From: Nectonema munidae
Taxonomy: Eukaryota > Nematomorpha > Nectonematoida > Nectonematidae
Assembly (NCBI GenBank): GCA_030549495.1
Contig: JAUIRK010001053.1
Location: forward strand, 183,501 to 247,500
Length of the DNA stretch: 64,000 bases
Direction: 5' to 3'
Below the pieces are notes generated by a model. It did no database searches. It was not told the DNA's origin and worked only from the letters and a program-made list of their open reading frames with translations. Each line of letters starts with the position of its first letter. Within the stretch, counting starts at the first letter, position 1. Below are positions 40,381 to 53,800 of this stretch, piece after piece. A program made the position numbers and the translations under genes.

Positions 40381-43075
40381 GAAGAGTAGTCAATGAAGAG
40401 AAGGCTTGAAAACCGCAACGAATCAGAACCAACGACCTCCAAAATAGCATCTTGTTCCGAAAAACATGAAAAGGAGAAACAAAATTTTCTGCGAAGAATA
40501 GACATAACTTTCTCATTCAAAAATTGAGTATTTTCAGAAAAGAGATCAAAAGGATCTTCAATTTTTGAGCAGTTCAAAAGACATAAATTTGAGTTGCATT
40601 TTCCTATTAATTTCAATACCTTTTGGAGTTGCAGGAGTCAGTAAGCCACCTTATCAATTCAAGGTAAAACGATAAAATTTCGAAATCTTTGCATCCGTCT
40701 AAGAATTCTTTAGGAAATGTAGCACTAAAAGGGAGATAAGGTGAAGACATAATTCTTTGATGCCAGATTTCAAGCGATTTATTTTTAATAACACGTTTTA
40801 AGGAAGATGAAGGAATTTTATATTGGTAAGGTTCAAGAATAAGAGCTTCTTTGCATACGAGTCAACAAACTCATTATCAAGTATATCATAGTGACCAGGA
40901 CAGAAACAACGATTCAAGGATATACAGATAGAAAAAATGTCATTAATTATAGGACATTTGGATGTTCTAAATTTTACACTTTCAAGAAGAGATTTAGAGT
41001 GAGAGAAAACATAAACCAGGTCGTAGAAGAAAAAGTACCAGGAATTTTGTTTCAAGTAATTTACCACATGTAAAAGTCCTTAACTTTCAACAATAAAGAC
41101 TGCAGAAAATTTACCAATATTGCATTATTGTAAAAATGGAGGGATGTTTTGCTTAGGATAGAAAAGAGCAAAAGAAAAGAAACCAAGTGTCGTTGCATAT
41201 TCATTAGAACTATCAGAGAAAAAAGATTGCATTGGATGAGGAAATAACTTTATTGCAAAAAGAAGCAGCGGCATTTTTAGAACCACGAATTATAGTTTTA
41301 AGGTTATTAGAAACAGGATATGGAAGGATTGGTAGGAGATCAATAATTTTTCCAGGTGGAAAATATTTTTCAAGGAGTTTATAGAAAAATCCAAAATTTG
41401 AAAAATGCAAATTAGGGGAAGTTTTCACTCCGAAGGAGATATTATTTGGATCTTTCTTTATTTGTGATATTTTTAGAGTAACAATCAATTTTTCTAATAT
41501 GATGTCAAATGGAGGACAGTTGTAGAAAAAACAGAGAAGAATTTTGGGGGTTCACCTTGAGCATTTTTAGAGATTTCCTGAGAAGAAAGACATTATATTA
41601 CATACAGATATAAGACATTATATTTTTTAGGTATTTTTTGTACTTGAATATTCGACAGCATGATGTGATTGTATACGTGACAGTGGGTAGAAGTACATTC
41701 AAACAAATAGTTCTGGGGTAAAGAAAATGTTTTGCATTGTCTTTGAAATTAATATAAATAACCCTGTTAAAAATTTTGTAGCATTTAACAATTATTTTCA
41801 AAGTGTGTAGAAAAATCTAGACTTTTACATAGTGGAAGCAAGATATTTAACAGAACTCAAGGGATAAAACATTCTGTTTTGAAATAATTTTTTAGAACAA
41901 AGTTTAGATTTTCTCGAAAAATTAACGAGAGAAGACTTATCCATATTTATTGTTAAACCAAGTTCTTGACAAAGAGGAGTGGTCATCCATAATGTTGTTG
42001 ATTTTATTAGGTTTTTGGTAGGATCAGCTCCCTCAACGCCAAACATAATATCATCTGAATAGCCTTGAAGAAGCATTTATGGAAAGCAAACAAGCGTAAT
42101 ATAGCTTTGGTGAGAAAACAGCCAAGGAGCAAGAGCCTAAAGTGGATTTTTTGCTATAAGAACTATTAATAAAATCAGGAGGGCATTAGAAAAACAAAGA
42201 ATTTTATTACACAATTTGATAGATTCATTTTTTGATAAGAAAATACTAGTGAGCATGTTGGCATTAATAATTGAGTTTTCATAAATTTTTGCAGGTTTTT
42301 CCAAGAGCGTTTCAGATTAAAATAAAAGTTAAAATACTTGTGAAAAAGGTGATAAAAATGATCAAAATTTGAAAAATGCAGTTCAGGTGAAAAGGATAGG
42401 CAAAAGGAACTATATTTGAAATTTTTTGAAATAAAGGGTAATTTTTTTGATAAAATTAACTTTTCAACACATAGCAAAGGAGGAGGAGACAGGGAAAGAA
42501 GAGAAAGCAAGGATTTATGAGTGGATATAGGGCAACCAAGAGATTTTCTGTCTTTCTTTTGAAAAAGATTTTAAAAAATAAAGAATTATATAAGAAGGAA
42601 ACATCATATTTTTCATAATATTAAGGATACAAACATGACTGGCAGAATTAAAAGCATCCATAAAATAAATGAAAAAGCAGATTTTTTGATTTAAAGCATC
42701 ATATATTTGGGAAGTAAATCTTAATACCAAAATCCACTAATTTTTCAAAGATGTATGCAAATTGAAATTTGCTAATGCAGTGTTGAATTAGGATATGATT
42801 AAGAATACGGATTCTTATATTTTTTTCTGAATCACTGTAAAAGAGTGATTCGTCTCCAAACAGAAATAGCAGAAAAAGCATGAGGAACTTTCGAAATATA
42901 GAAGGAAAATAAGAGTGTTTATGGCATGCATTAAAAACTGAAAGTAAAAGATCAGACATAAGAGGGAAAACTATTTTTACGTGTTTATAACTAATTTTAT
43001 CAATTCCAGGAGAAGATTTTGTTTTTAATTTATTCATTATATTATCAGTTTAGTAAGATAGATGTTTGAATGTGT
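40381..43075 (-). mobile_element. LINE with RNase H domain, decayed
   Basis: Minus-strand order is as follows. An RT start KTKSSPGIDKISYKHVKIVF lies near 43030, and SKFQFAYIFEKLVDFGI near 42770. MDAFNSASHVCIL lies near 42640, and the catalytic box QGYSDDIMFGVEG near 42060 has Y-S-D-D where Y/F-A-D-D is usual. Downstream, SDSSNEYATTLG near 41220 and CFCPGHYDILDNEFVDSYAK near 40890 are RNase H motifs. An RNase H behind the RT places it in the I-like group of non-LTR elements. The frame has many breaks and no endonuclease part was recognised, so the copy is 5'-truncated and inactive. Confidence 0.85.
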
Positions 43076-43195
43076 TTCATATGTGAGATCTTCTCCTATT
43101 CGTAACGGGCTATTTTCATTTCCTCAGTAAGGACAAGCACCCTCAAGAATTAAAACTAGACAATCAGATCTCAATTTAGACCCTAGGCTCCCACA

Positions 43196-43378
43196 TATAG
43201 GCATTCTGCCTATAATCAGTATGGTAAAGGTACAGAGGGGTGCTTTCATCAAGAAGGCACAATTGGGCTACTTTTATTGAACTATGAGGAAAGTAGACTT
43301 GGGACGGGATCGAACCCACGACCTTGAGTTATAGAAACGTAGTATCTAAAGAAACTTACTCACGCCCCCAATGTAACC
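43196..43378 (-). mobile_element. SINE family A, inverted copy
   Basis: On the minus strand: GGGGGCGTGAGTAAG, CTCAAGGTCGTGGGTTCGAT, CTTTCCTCATAGTTCAATA and GTGCCTTCTTGATGAAAG, as in the SINE at 11528. Confidence 0.8.
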
Positions 43379-43617
43379 TTTATAACGAGGTAAGTAGGAT
43401 CTAAATAACAAACGTGGGTTATAAATGTTTGGACTTATAAACTATTAATTTTTAAGTTTATTTTTGTATCGATGCCTATCTTTATGTTCAATAAATTTTA
43501 ATTTTTTGAGACCGTCTAATTATGGTTTTCAAAATTTTTACCTGTCAGAAATTCTTGTTAAGAAAATATTTCAAAAATGAATGTTTTGTTCAAGTTAAGA
43601 GGAGAGTTTGACATTAA

Positions 43618-43748
43618 CCCATTTACGACCAATGTTCCTATTTTGGAACATAAGTAATTTCATCTTCGTCTGCTTTTTTCAATGACTTTAAATATAAATC
43701 ATCTGCCTTTTTTTTAGATATCGTCTGCTTTGCTTGGTCTTAAATGGG
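43618..43748. mobile_element. piggyBac-type MITE, copy 2
   Basis: TTAA at 43614-43617 and 43749-43752 encloses 131 bp starting CCCATTTACGACCAATGTTC and ending TTGGTCTTAAATGGG, in the opposite orientation to the copy at 19115. Confidence 0.85.
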
Positions 43749-43752
43749 TTAA

Positions 43753-45850
43753 TCTATAAAATATCAATTAACAATTGATTTCGGTTTATATTTCATAATT
43801 TTTATTTATTCCATTTTAAAACGGCGAGATTCTTACCTTTCTTTAAGCACACTATAATTACATAGATTTTAACCCTATAATTCAATATCTTCCTGATATA
43901 ACTAATTTTAATTTTATTGATTAACTTTGGCTAATGTATGATGAGAGTCTCCTGGATGAGTTTTTTTCTAAAAGTAAATTTTATCTCTTTTACTTTGATC
44001 GATATTTTTCGTGATTTTGAATTTTTTCTACATATTCTAATATCTTTCATTCCGTGCTATTTTTATCTCTTTGAGAGCTAATATTTAAATATTGTCCATA
44101 AAAATAAAAATTGCCTACTTTAAATTAATAAATTGAAAATGAAAGTGGGGAATTAGTCTTCAAAATTCTGCTTTTCTTAGTCACTCATTGGTCATGTACC
44201 GATTAAATTTTAATTTTTATTATTTACTGATTTCATTAACCGCACTAATAGATAAATTAAAGTTTATACTAGAGCAATAAAGAGTAATAGAACCTCTGTA
44301 TTTTATGAATAGCGCTTTTTACTTATAATACCATTTTAATGAAAGCTGCCTTTTTGCTTACAATTTTCTGTAAAAATAGATCATACACGTAGTTAGGGAT
44401 CGTTCACAAATAACTTCGACCAATTTTCATTCATTTTGAAGAAACTACAGGAGTAGATTAAAATTTGATATCTAATTTTACACATTGAAGTTTTTTATTT
44501 TTGAATAAATGTTATAATAGACTTTTATTATGATGTGATTATTAATACAAAATAATTTTAATTACAAAAAATTTATTTTAATTGTTTTTAAACCTTAAAG
44601 GAAAATGTAAATTTATATACTTTTAAAATATTTTCTTAGTATCGGTTAATAAGCATCAGTATCAACATTTAAAAATATAATAGGCATCGATGGAAAAATT
44701 GAAATTGGTACATCACTACTGCCTACTAACACAGTTTGATCCCCAGTAGAAGATATCAGTCCTCAGCTAAGAAAAAATAGCTAAAACAAAGTTTAACTGC
44801 TGTTATTTTGAGTTTTTTTAACTAAAATAAAAATAGAATGTACGAGTACATACATTGGAGAAATAAGTAGTGTTCATTTATTAAAAATATTTATAAGGAA
44901 TTTCACAGAACTCATGCTACCATCTATTTTTAGGACAAGATTTGTCTCTCTAAAAATTTTTTAATCTTTTGTTCAGCTACATTACTTCTCGTCAACTATA
45001 GCGAAAATTCCGATTTAATTTTACATCAAATGAACGTGAAATTAATATAAAAAAAATTAGATTTCATATATCCAATTAATGAGATTTCACCTTAAAACTA
45101 AAATCTCTGTTACAAGACTCTTAAATAATTGAAATAAAGATATCGAATTTAAGTCGATGGAATATCTGTCATCCATAATTTTGTTGGATTTTGTTGAAAA
45201 GATCTCAGATACGAAAATCATATGGATTGATTCTGCATAATAAATGTATTACTCTATACTAGACATAGGGATTTATTTGCAAAGCTTTAGTATTTAATTG
45301 GTCACGGAAATGTTTACCAGATATTAGGATTCGATACCTCAAAATATCATGTCAGATCTAGCATCCTTCATAATTCGATAAATCTCTTCTCTATTAAAAT
45401 ATTCAAAGGTACCTTTATTTTTAGCATATATAATAATGATAAAAATGTTATTAAATCGATGAGGGGTAAATTTTCTTACATCCGCCCCTGAAACACTCAC
45501 ATCAAGTGTTACCGTAGGCAGAAGGAAAAGAGTTCATAAAAAGCGCTTCTATTATAAAATGGTATTAAGGGGTTAGAATCTGAAAATTACAATGCTGTAG
45601 TAGCATAGCGAGAAATTTGAACATGTGGGGAAAGAGTGGAAAAATTTTCATTTGGGAGTGCGTAAATCTTTTTGTCAGGCAGCAAGGGGTGGGGGGCAAA
45701 AAGTTTATTAAGGGACTAGAGCACTGTTGTTCATATAATGAAAAGTATATCCTTAAATATTTCATTTTTATTGAAAATATTTTTCTGGCGTTATAAAAAA
45801 TTGATGCTCCATTATAGCAAGATCTGTATTACATATGCCTGTATCACATC
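43753..45850. other. Intergenic AT-rich stretch
   Basis: No gene seen. It holds the hAT-like inverted pair at 44186-44721 and a lone hAT right end CATCCGCCCCTG at about 45481-45493. Confidence 0.45.
44186..44721. mobile_element. hAT-like element (CATTGGTCATGTACCGAT ends)
   Basis: Left CATTGGTCATGTACCGAT and the complement of the right end, CAGTAGTGATGTACCAAT, agree in most positions. The phrase TGATGTACCGAT is frequent in hAT termini. No transposase and no clear target duplication. Confidence 0.5.
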
Positions 45851-45861
45851 CAAGTGAATAA

Positions 45862-45964
45862 TAAACCTCCATAGCTGGACAGATGGTAGAGAAAGTCACG
45901 ATTGGGAATCGAACCCAGACCATCTCGATTCAGATCCTACGCTCCCATCACTAAGCCATGTCTC
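45862..45964 (-). mobile_element. tRNA-derived SINE, family D
   Basis: Minus strand: TGGCTTAGTGATGGGAGCG (A-box region) and GGGTTCGATTCCCAATCGTG (B box), then TCTCTACCATCTGTCCAG. Confidence 0.65.
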
Positions 45965-45965
45965 A

Positions 45966-46040
45966 CAGGGACGAACATCCCTAAAATTATTGGGGGGAGG
46001 GGCAAACTTTTTGTTTCATAATTTTTAAAAAATTTTGGGT
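45966..46040. mobile_element. Third left end of the CAGGGGCGCACATCC family
   Basis: CAGGGACGAACATCC, then AAAATTATTGGGGGG, as at 32599 and 37616. It diverges soon after. Confidence 0.6.
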
Positions 46041-46345
46041 TTTGAACTCAATCGTAAAATAAATAAAGTGATATTCAAAGTTTACTTACACGTCAAACAA
46101 GTCTTTTACTTATATAAAAACGATGAAATTGAAAAATTGAAAATTATTAGTGGAACGAAAGGCTTTTTAATCCCATTGAAATCACATATTATATTCATAT
46201 CTCATGCACATTGTTTTAATTTTTTTTTTGATAATATTTATGCAATATATTTCATCAAAAAATACTGATATTGTTTTCATGTCTGAGTGATGCGTCGAAA
46301 TAATATTTACCCCTGATGCATGAGTGTATCCTTTATAATCTATGC

Positions 46346-46582
46346 CAGGGTTCATCAACCTTTTTTATTATGTGTCCAAAATTTTATTAAAAATTTATTT
46401 AATTAAAGGGCAAAACCATACAATATATAAAAATGAACATTTTCAAATATAAATATATTAGTCAGATATTTATTGTTTTCCTTCAATTCAAAAACTTTTA
46501 ACTCTTGAAGTCTCCTGAAAAGTAATGGCGCCAAAATAATTTTTCTCAGCGTCCAAAATGGGCCCTGAGTTTAAGAAGCCTG
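46346..46582. mobile_element. hAT MITE with 8-bp target duplication
   Basis: Ends CAGGGTTCATCAAC and the complement CAGGCTTCTTAAAC enclose 237 bp. Flanks ATCTATGC (46338-46345) and GTCTATGC (46583-46590) agree in seven of eight bases. Confidence 0.75.
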
Positions 46583-46589
46583 GTCTATG

Positions 46590-47782
46590 CAATACATTTC
46601 AATAATAAATTTTCAAATGATGGTGTGCAAGTGCATATAGGACGTGGGTAGGCAACCTGCGATCATCCCCGTTGCACATTTTAAAAGTTGCGTTCACAAT
46701 CTTTTAAAATGTTCATAGGAAAAGAATGAGAAGAATTAGGGTTTGACAAGCGGGTAGCATTTGAAACATCATTTGAAGTAGTGAGACAAAATTTAAAACT
46801 CAGGTACAGGTCGGAATATGTGTTGTTGAGAAAATGGATGTATGAAAGATCTAATGAGTTGTAGATGGGTTTGTCATATTTATTAAATTCTTACTTTTAA
46901 AAGCTTTGCTAATTTGTTGAGCGCCTTAAATAACCTTTCCGTTGTAGACGATATAAGAAGTTTTTTGCCTCTGAGCTTTTTAATAGTGGGCAGGATTGTT
47001 TTAATGTATTCCTAAACTCTTTTTGATTTGAAGGACAAGTAATCAGTTTTTATCAATAAATGTTTTGTTTGTTTTTGTGATATCAGGAACTTTGTTCCTG
47101 AAGAGTTTAAATCCTTTAAAATCTATCACAATGTTTGTATGAATGAACTTTTTGAATAAGAAATTGCGTTTTTTTAGAAGACATATAGGTATTAAACCCA
47201 CGAATCCGTATGCTGTAAGGAGCAGAGCTTGTTATACGTTGTGAAAAGCATCTAGTGAAAAGAAATTGTGTTGGGTGATTGATGTGATTGCTAGTTAGTT
47301 CTCTGTTAGCAATTGTGGAAAAAAGTTTTTCAAGTTTCTTTTGAGTCGGTTTTGATGAGATAGATTATTTGAAAAGTTTAAGAAATTCAAGGAAGGCAGA
47401 TTTAAAGAGTGATCAGTGATGGGGCTTTTGGCTACATCATTTATAATACCAATTTCACGTATATTTTTATTTGAATCTTTAAGTTTTATTTTATCATTTA
47501 AAATTTTTTAGAATCTTCACTAAATAATGAATCCATACTGACCTACATATTATACGGCGAAGGTTACGAATTCCTTAATAAAGAGTAATATAAAATACTT
47601 TTTTTCCCAACTTCATAAATCTTGATTTTTTTCAACAGAAACGTAACAGATGTGAGAAGCTTTAGAAAGAACTTGGAGTATGAGATTAAACAATCACAGG
47701 CCTTAATTCTTGAAGAAGAAAAAAAAGGTTCATGATAAAAGATTTTCTTAAACACGCTTGATCCATTAATGAATGTTTTCAG
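46590..47782. other. Upstream flank or intron of RNF123
   Basis: The missing 5' exons of RNF123 should lie here or further left. None could be identified on the + strand. A hAT-like phrase GGGTAGGCAACCTGCG occurs near 46646. Confidence 0.35.
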
Positions 47783-47862
47783 GTAAACTTGGATCTAAGC
47801 ATGTTGGCTTTGATAAAGATGGCTACATTGGTCTTATGCTTGTTGACTACAACTCTCTCGTT
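47783..47862 (+). CDS. RNF123: RNF123 exon with SPRY start
   Basis: [20 protein letters not shown] matches human [20 protein letters not shown]. The donor CTCGTT|GTACAT joins in phase across 5.4 kb to LSGKGSF. The exon begins inside a codon, so an earlier coding exon must exist. Confidence 0.85.
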
Positions 47863-50800
47863 GTACATTTTTTTCACTAATTTTATAATCTTTTAAATTT
47901 CTATAGCAACAAATACATATAACGTATATCTAACATATATAGTATGCGTGTTCTTGCTTTATTACTGTGTAAACCAGACTTGGGATCAAATATATTTGTC
48001 GTCATCTTCTTTAGCAGCAGCTTTGACTACACCAGCTTTGAGCAGGAGTTGTGTTTGTATAGTGGAAATATTTTGCGAGTATTTTAAAAGCAAATGCAAA
48101 TAGATTGAGCTTTCTCCAAGTACACATATTTTTTATAGGCTGATTTTTTCAATTACGAATGCAAATGCTTTAAGAAGTTTGAAATAGTTTTAAAAATACG
48201 TTTTGTGTTCCACTGTTAAGCAAAATACTATGCTCACAATGCATCCTTACTTTTTATATTTTAAAATCCTCTAAAATCTAATGATAAAATTTAGTGCCTC
48301 TAATACAAATTCCTTTTTTATTCATCTTTCGTTGCATCTAATTGCTTACGCTATTGTTAGTGTTACATCTATAATCATTAAAGTTTCAAAGATGACATGA
48401 TTTAATTGACATCTAATTGGTATGAAGAGTTTACCAGCTTCCATTTCTTACCCATTCAAGGCCAATGTTCCTCTACGCAGTGGTTCTTAACCTAGGGGTC
48501 GTGACCCCTTTGGGGGTCGTTTGAAGTTTTTGCACGGGTCATGAAAAACTTTTGGTATCAAAAAGTGTATCCTCATGAACGTCTTCCATCAGTGGCAAAA
48601 CTATTTCTATTTGATGTATTCATTAATCCTGATTGAATGATGCAATCAATTAATAATTTTGCTCTTAAAATCAAACATCATTTTAAATCTCACACATGTT
48701 GCTTGCTATCAAGCAATTGAAAACTATTTTCCGAAGTTAAATAGCCGTTCTAATGACATTTGGATCACCAGACCTTTTTCAGTGAGCGAAAGTAGCATTG
48801 ATGACTCTGACTTTGCTGCCAAAGTGGAGTTTCTTCAAATAAGAGAAGACGGTCAATTAAAACTCGATTTTTCCGAGCAAGTATTTCCATCATTCTGGGC
48901 CAAATTAAAAATCGTTTATCCTATTCTTTCCAAACGTGCTATGATTTTTTTGATACAGTCACCTTCAACTTATCCTTGCGAGACTGGATTTTGTGCAATG
49001 ATGTCTTTAAAAACAAGTGCACGTAATAAGCTTGTAAATGATTCAGACACGAGATGCTGTCTGTCGAGCATTACACCATGTTTTCAAAAACTTTTTTTGA
49101 CAAACAATACCAGCTTTCAAATTAAATTATACTGAATTTGTTAGATTATATTAATTTAAATAAATTTTTTCAATTAAATTTTCCTTTAACAAGTGTTTGT
49201 ATTATAAAATATAACATGTAAATTTTCTTATTTTTAACTTTAAACGGCTGAATCAAAATGAATTTTATAGAGGTCATAAAATTTTTTTCATAATATTTAG
49301 AGGTAAACAGATCCTAAAGGTTAAGAACCACTGCTCTACAGGAACAATTTTTTAAGTTAAATATATATTAATTTTTTAAAAAATTTCGGAATGGATATAT
49401 TCGTAAAAGAGAATGTATATAAGTCTAAAAAACTCAAAAAAATTTCTATACTACTTACATTTCTAGGTCACATAGGTGTTTGAAGTTTATACAAATCCAA
49501 GTTTTTTTAGACGAAAAAGTTTATAGATAATATTTAATATTTTTTTATTGAAATATCAGTTTTAATAAGTATAGCTTTCAGGAAAAATATGGTTTAACTT
49601 AAAAATACGTATTTAAACAAAAAGATCCTAAAATTTGTATGTCAAAACATGTTATATGATGATGTTCCTCTAGAGTCTAGAGCAGGGGTGCGCAAACTAC
49701 GGCCCGCGGGCCGTATGCGGCCCGCCAGTGCATTATCTGTGGCCCCAAAGTACATACACATTTTCATCATTGAGAATGTACATTTAGAATTTTCCCAACA
49801 CTTTTCCACATTTATCCCACCCAAGTATTTGAATCTTGAAGTGCTGCATCATTCTCATTGCCATTATTTATTATTTCTGTAACAGAAAAATTACTCAGTT
49901 ACTTATTTACTTTTTTTGTGAAATAAATGTGTTTTAGGTGAAGTTTTTGCATTTAAATATCAATTTTAATAAAAATTAATTTTTTCTTTTAATTCTATAT
50001 ATAACTCTTTTTCTTTTAACGTTCTTAAAAATGTGCTTTTTTAGATGCGGACCTTCGAAAAATAGGGTTTTCTAAATGCGGCCCTTACACTGAAAAGTTT
50101 GCCCACCCCTGGTTTAGAGGAACATTGCCCAAAAGTGGTATGTTAAATATTGATCAAAATTTATGCTAAAAAAGTGATCAGAAACTTTTATTTTTTATGA
50201 TAAAACAAAAAGCAATTTGGATGGAGTCTTACTTTACATTCTGCACACTGTTTTACTGTGTTGGTTTTGCAAAAACAACACCTATCTTGGGATTTAGCTG
50301 GTATAGGATGATGGTGTCCACTTTTGAGATTAAAAATTCTTTTTCTGTGGTCCAGGCTTTTCCAAACTGCTTCCGGCAAGAAGTCCTTTCACAATTTCTC
50401 TAGTGAATGCTAAAAAATCTAACTTTGGTTCAGATTTCAGCTCTAGATGCAACTTCCAAGAAGCAACATTTAAAATACTGAGACAATTTATGAAAAGTGT
50501 CCAGTACCACTTTTTGCCAGCAATGTTTGGTCGATATATATGACACATACGATCTACCAAATCTACTCCGTCCATTCCTTCATTATAAAGTGCAAAACAG
50601 GAAGGTTGAGGTATGTTTATATACTTCTTGGCGGATTTGCTATATCTTTTAGCCTTCCTAAGAGGATAAACACTTGCTCTCGTTGAGTTTGAAGCAATAT
50701 GGACAACTTTATTGTCTTGCCATCTAACTATTAGAAACTTTCCATTTGATTTGAAATCAAAAGAACCTCTGTCTATTTTTGAAGGAGTTTTTGAAAATGA

Positions 50801-53800
50801 ACACTTTTTCATTCTGTTTTCCCTTATAGTGTCTGTGGCTTTGAAGAGAATTTTAAGAAGATCGTAGGATGTGAAAAAGTTGTCGAAAAAAATGTGATGT
50901 TTTCGAGGATTGCCGACAACTTAGAGTAAGTTTAGTACAACGCGAGTATCCAAAGGGCTAGTATCCATACTATGTGAATCTTTTCCACAATATATTTTGA
51001 ATTTGAATGGATAACCTTTAGATGCCAAAACCCAATTTTTATATTCAAATCTTATTGGCTTATTTCGAATAAATTGTTTCGATGAATGACACCCAAAATA
51101 TCGGACCATTTGCTCATCAACAGACAAATCACGACTAAATATGCCAAATTGTTGTGAAGATTCATTGACGAGATCTTGAAGAGGTAGAATTTTTGCTAAT
51201 TTATTGCCCTCTTGCAAAGTATCGTTATCACAGAAGTGTGTAAAGGATTTAATTTTTTTGAAACGCTTTCTAGACATTTGTCTACTAACCAAGGGACAAG
51301 CAACGTCATCATCTTTACTCCAATCTAAATCTTGGCGTGGGCGACCGTTATAGCCGAATAAAATGAGAATCCCAACAAACTTTTCTAACTCGTTTTCATT
51401 CATAGCAAGACAAAAGTTTTTTTGACCTGCATACCGATTTGATTCTTCGACAATGAATTCTTTAAATTTTTCACTAAAGAGAAGTTCGAAAATTTCATAT
51501 GGTTCGATATTCATTAGATCTGTCCTTGTTTCTTCAAGAGATGAAAAATGAATGATGTCAAGAGGAACTAACTTGCTAGATTTTTTCCAAATAGGACCAT
51601 CTCCTAGAGACGTTTTTTGCTTTCTTTGATTTTGAGTTTGATTGGAAACACCTTCTTTTCGTTGAACCTCAAGTTTTCCTATAACATCGTTTGGAAGACC
51701 ATCTGAAGCTAAACCAAGATTTTAATTTTCAGATTCGTTATCAGTGTAAGTTGGAAGCATGCAATAAATCATCTTTTCAGAGAGATCAGGCGTCACTTGT
51801 TATGCGAAAAAGAAGTTATTGATGTGTTGCACATAAGGTGAGTTGCAGCCAATGTTCGTCTACAGGAACATTAGATTACACAAGACCGATTTATCTTCTT
51901 GTCAGTAAAAAGATATTTATAAATTATTTTACGCATTTTTATGATAATAAAAGATTTTGTATCATGACTGAGTGAATTTATGAAGTTCTGGCCTTTAATG
52001 GGTTGAAACAAAAGGATAGAAGTCACTACTATTCAATGTTGATCTCCTGTGAACGTCCACATATATTAGTATAGCCTTTGTGATTTCAAGCCTCAACGAG
52101 CAGGGTCAATTTTACAAGAAATTGTAAAGAAATATTTGAAGTGTATTTGGTTTTTTTCAAAGACTTTGTAAGTATTTCAAATGGAAATACAAACACGCCT
52201 CATTTTTAAAACAAAGTAACCATCTTTAAATTGATAAAATTTGAATTACACGATTACTCCATTTTATAAATCCATTTTAACAAATTTTAGGATTCGATCG
52301 TCGTCACAATGATATCTCCTAGTGATATCCCATTGCTTGCTACGTTTCTGATTATTATTATATACCTAATAGGTATTACCTATCTAAGTTGTAAAAATCA
52401 TATAAAAAATATTGAGAAGAATAAAATCAGGCTTAATTATGAAATATTACTCTTTTTTTTTTTTTTAAATTTTTTTTTTCTTTAAAAAAAGTTTTTGTCA
52501 ATTTTTTGGAGTCTTTCTATTTTAAGTATTTTCATTCACACGTATTTTTGAAAAGGCCATTTAGATTTTATAACTTACGATAAAAAACAGCCCTTGGTAA
52601 GTAGGATACATAGGTTATGCTGTCATTTCATGATTATCAATAAGATTTTGTTTTATTTCTATATTTTAGCTAACATCCTGTTTCATAAATTTCTAGATTC
52701 ACCCCTGCCCCTACATATGTCAAGAAGAGGATCCATGAGAATGAGGCAAAAATAATAGAAATGCAAAGGGTAGAGGGAAATAGAGTATGAAATGTTTTGT
52801 AGATATTTTTTAATTGTTTGTAAATTTTATTACATAGTTGGAATTTTTTGTTGTTCACTTTTAAGATCACACTCAGAATGAAAAGGATGTTGATTTTGAG
52901 AAATATGAGACTCCTTAACTTATTTGAATGTCAACCCCTATTTCATTCATCTAATGGATAATTTTCAGCATTGTGATTGGTTTATATTATATATAAGAAA
53001 TAAAAGAAATATACTGATAGACCTGATTCAGATTTTGATTTCAAGGAAACAAAAATTTTATAGAAAAATTTTCTTGATCCCGTTATAAAGAATTATAAGG
53101 AGATTCGCGTAACCCGAGAATGTCAGAGAAGATTTGATTTTTCAATAATATTCAGCTAGTACCGGCGCGCTTCTTTAATAGCTTAATATAATAGTGGGTT
53201 ACTATTCATTGTTAATACTTATACAATTTGTTCAGTTGTCTGGGAAAGGCAGTTTTAATACGACAAAAGCCAATTGTTGTCTCTATTCAGGTAAACACTT
53301 TTTTAATATTACTTTTCTTTTCATTATTCTTCTTATTTTCGTCTCACAGGGAAATGGATGTACGAAGTCTTGCTTTATAGCAACGGAATCATGCAAATTG
53401 GTTGGTGCGGAAAAAGTTGTAAGTTTAACTCAAAAGTAAAATGTTCTCAATTCTTTTCCATTTTTAATTTTTTACCTCTCCTCATTTTTAATCTTCAAGA
53501 ATGGAGTCGGAGATACAACGAATTCATATGCCTATGATGGCAAACGCGCTAAAAAGTGGAATTTGTCTCACAAAGCTTACGGAGAAGTAAGTTTTTGTTC
53601 TTAGTCAAAATTTTTGAAAACCAAAATAAAGTTTTCTTGGTAGAGCATTTAAATTAGAAATTAATTGTTTGTTATAATCTTTATCTTAATGTATAAATGT
53701 AATAATCTTGGATGTTTTTGTTTTGGACATTTTTATTAGACATCATTTATCATAAAAGCTGCGAATTTTTTGATAAAAATATATTTGAAGGTATGGGAGG

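Larger units (their letters stand above)
48451..52002 (-). mobile_element. piggyBac transposon, 3.55 kb, with nested hATs
   Basis: Ends CCCATTCAAGGCCAATG (left) and the complement CCCATTAAAGGCCAGAAC (right) are inverted repeats. Flanking CTTA and TTGA look like a worn TTAA duplication. The transposase is on the minus strand at 50188-51780. Two hAT elements sit in the left part (48478-49333 and 49683-50111), so the original element was about 2.25 kb. It lies in RNF123 intron 1, antisense to the gene. Confidence 0.85.
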
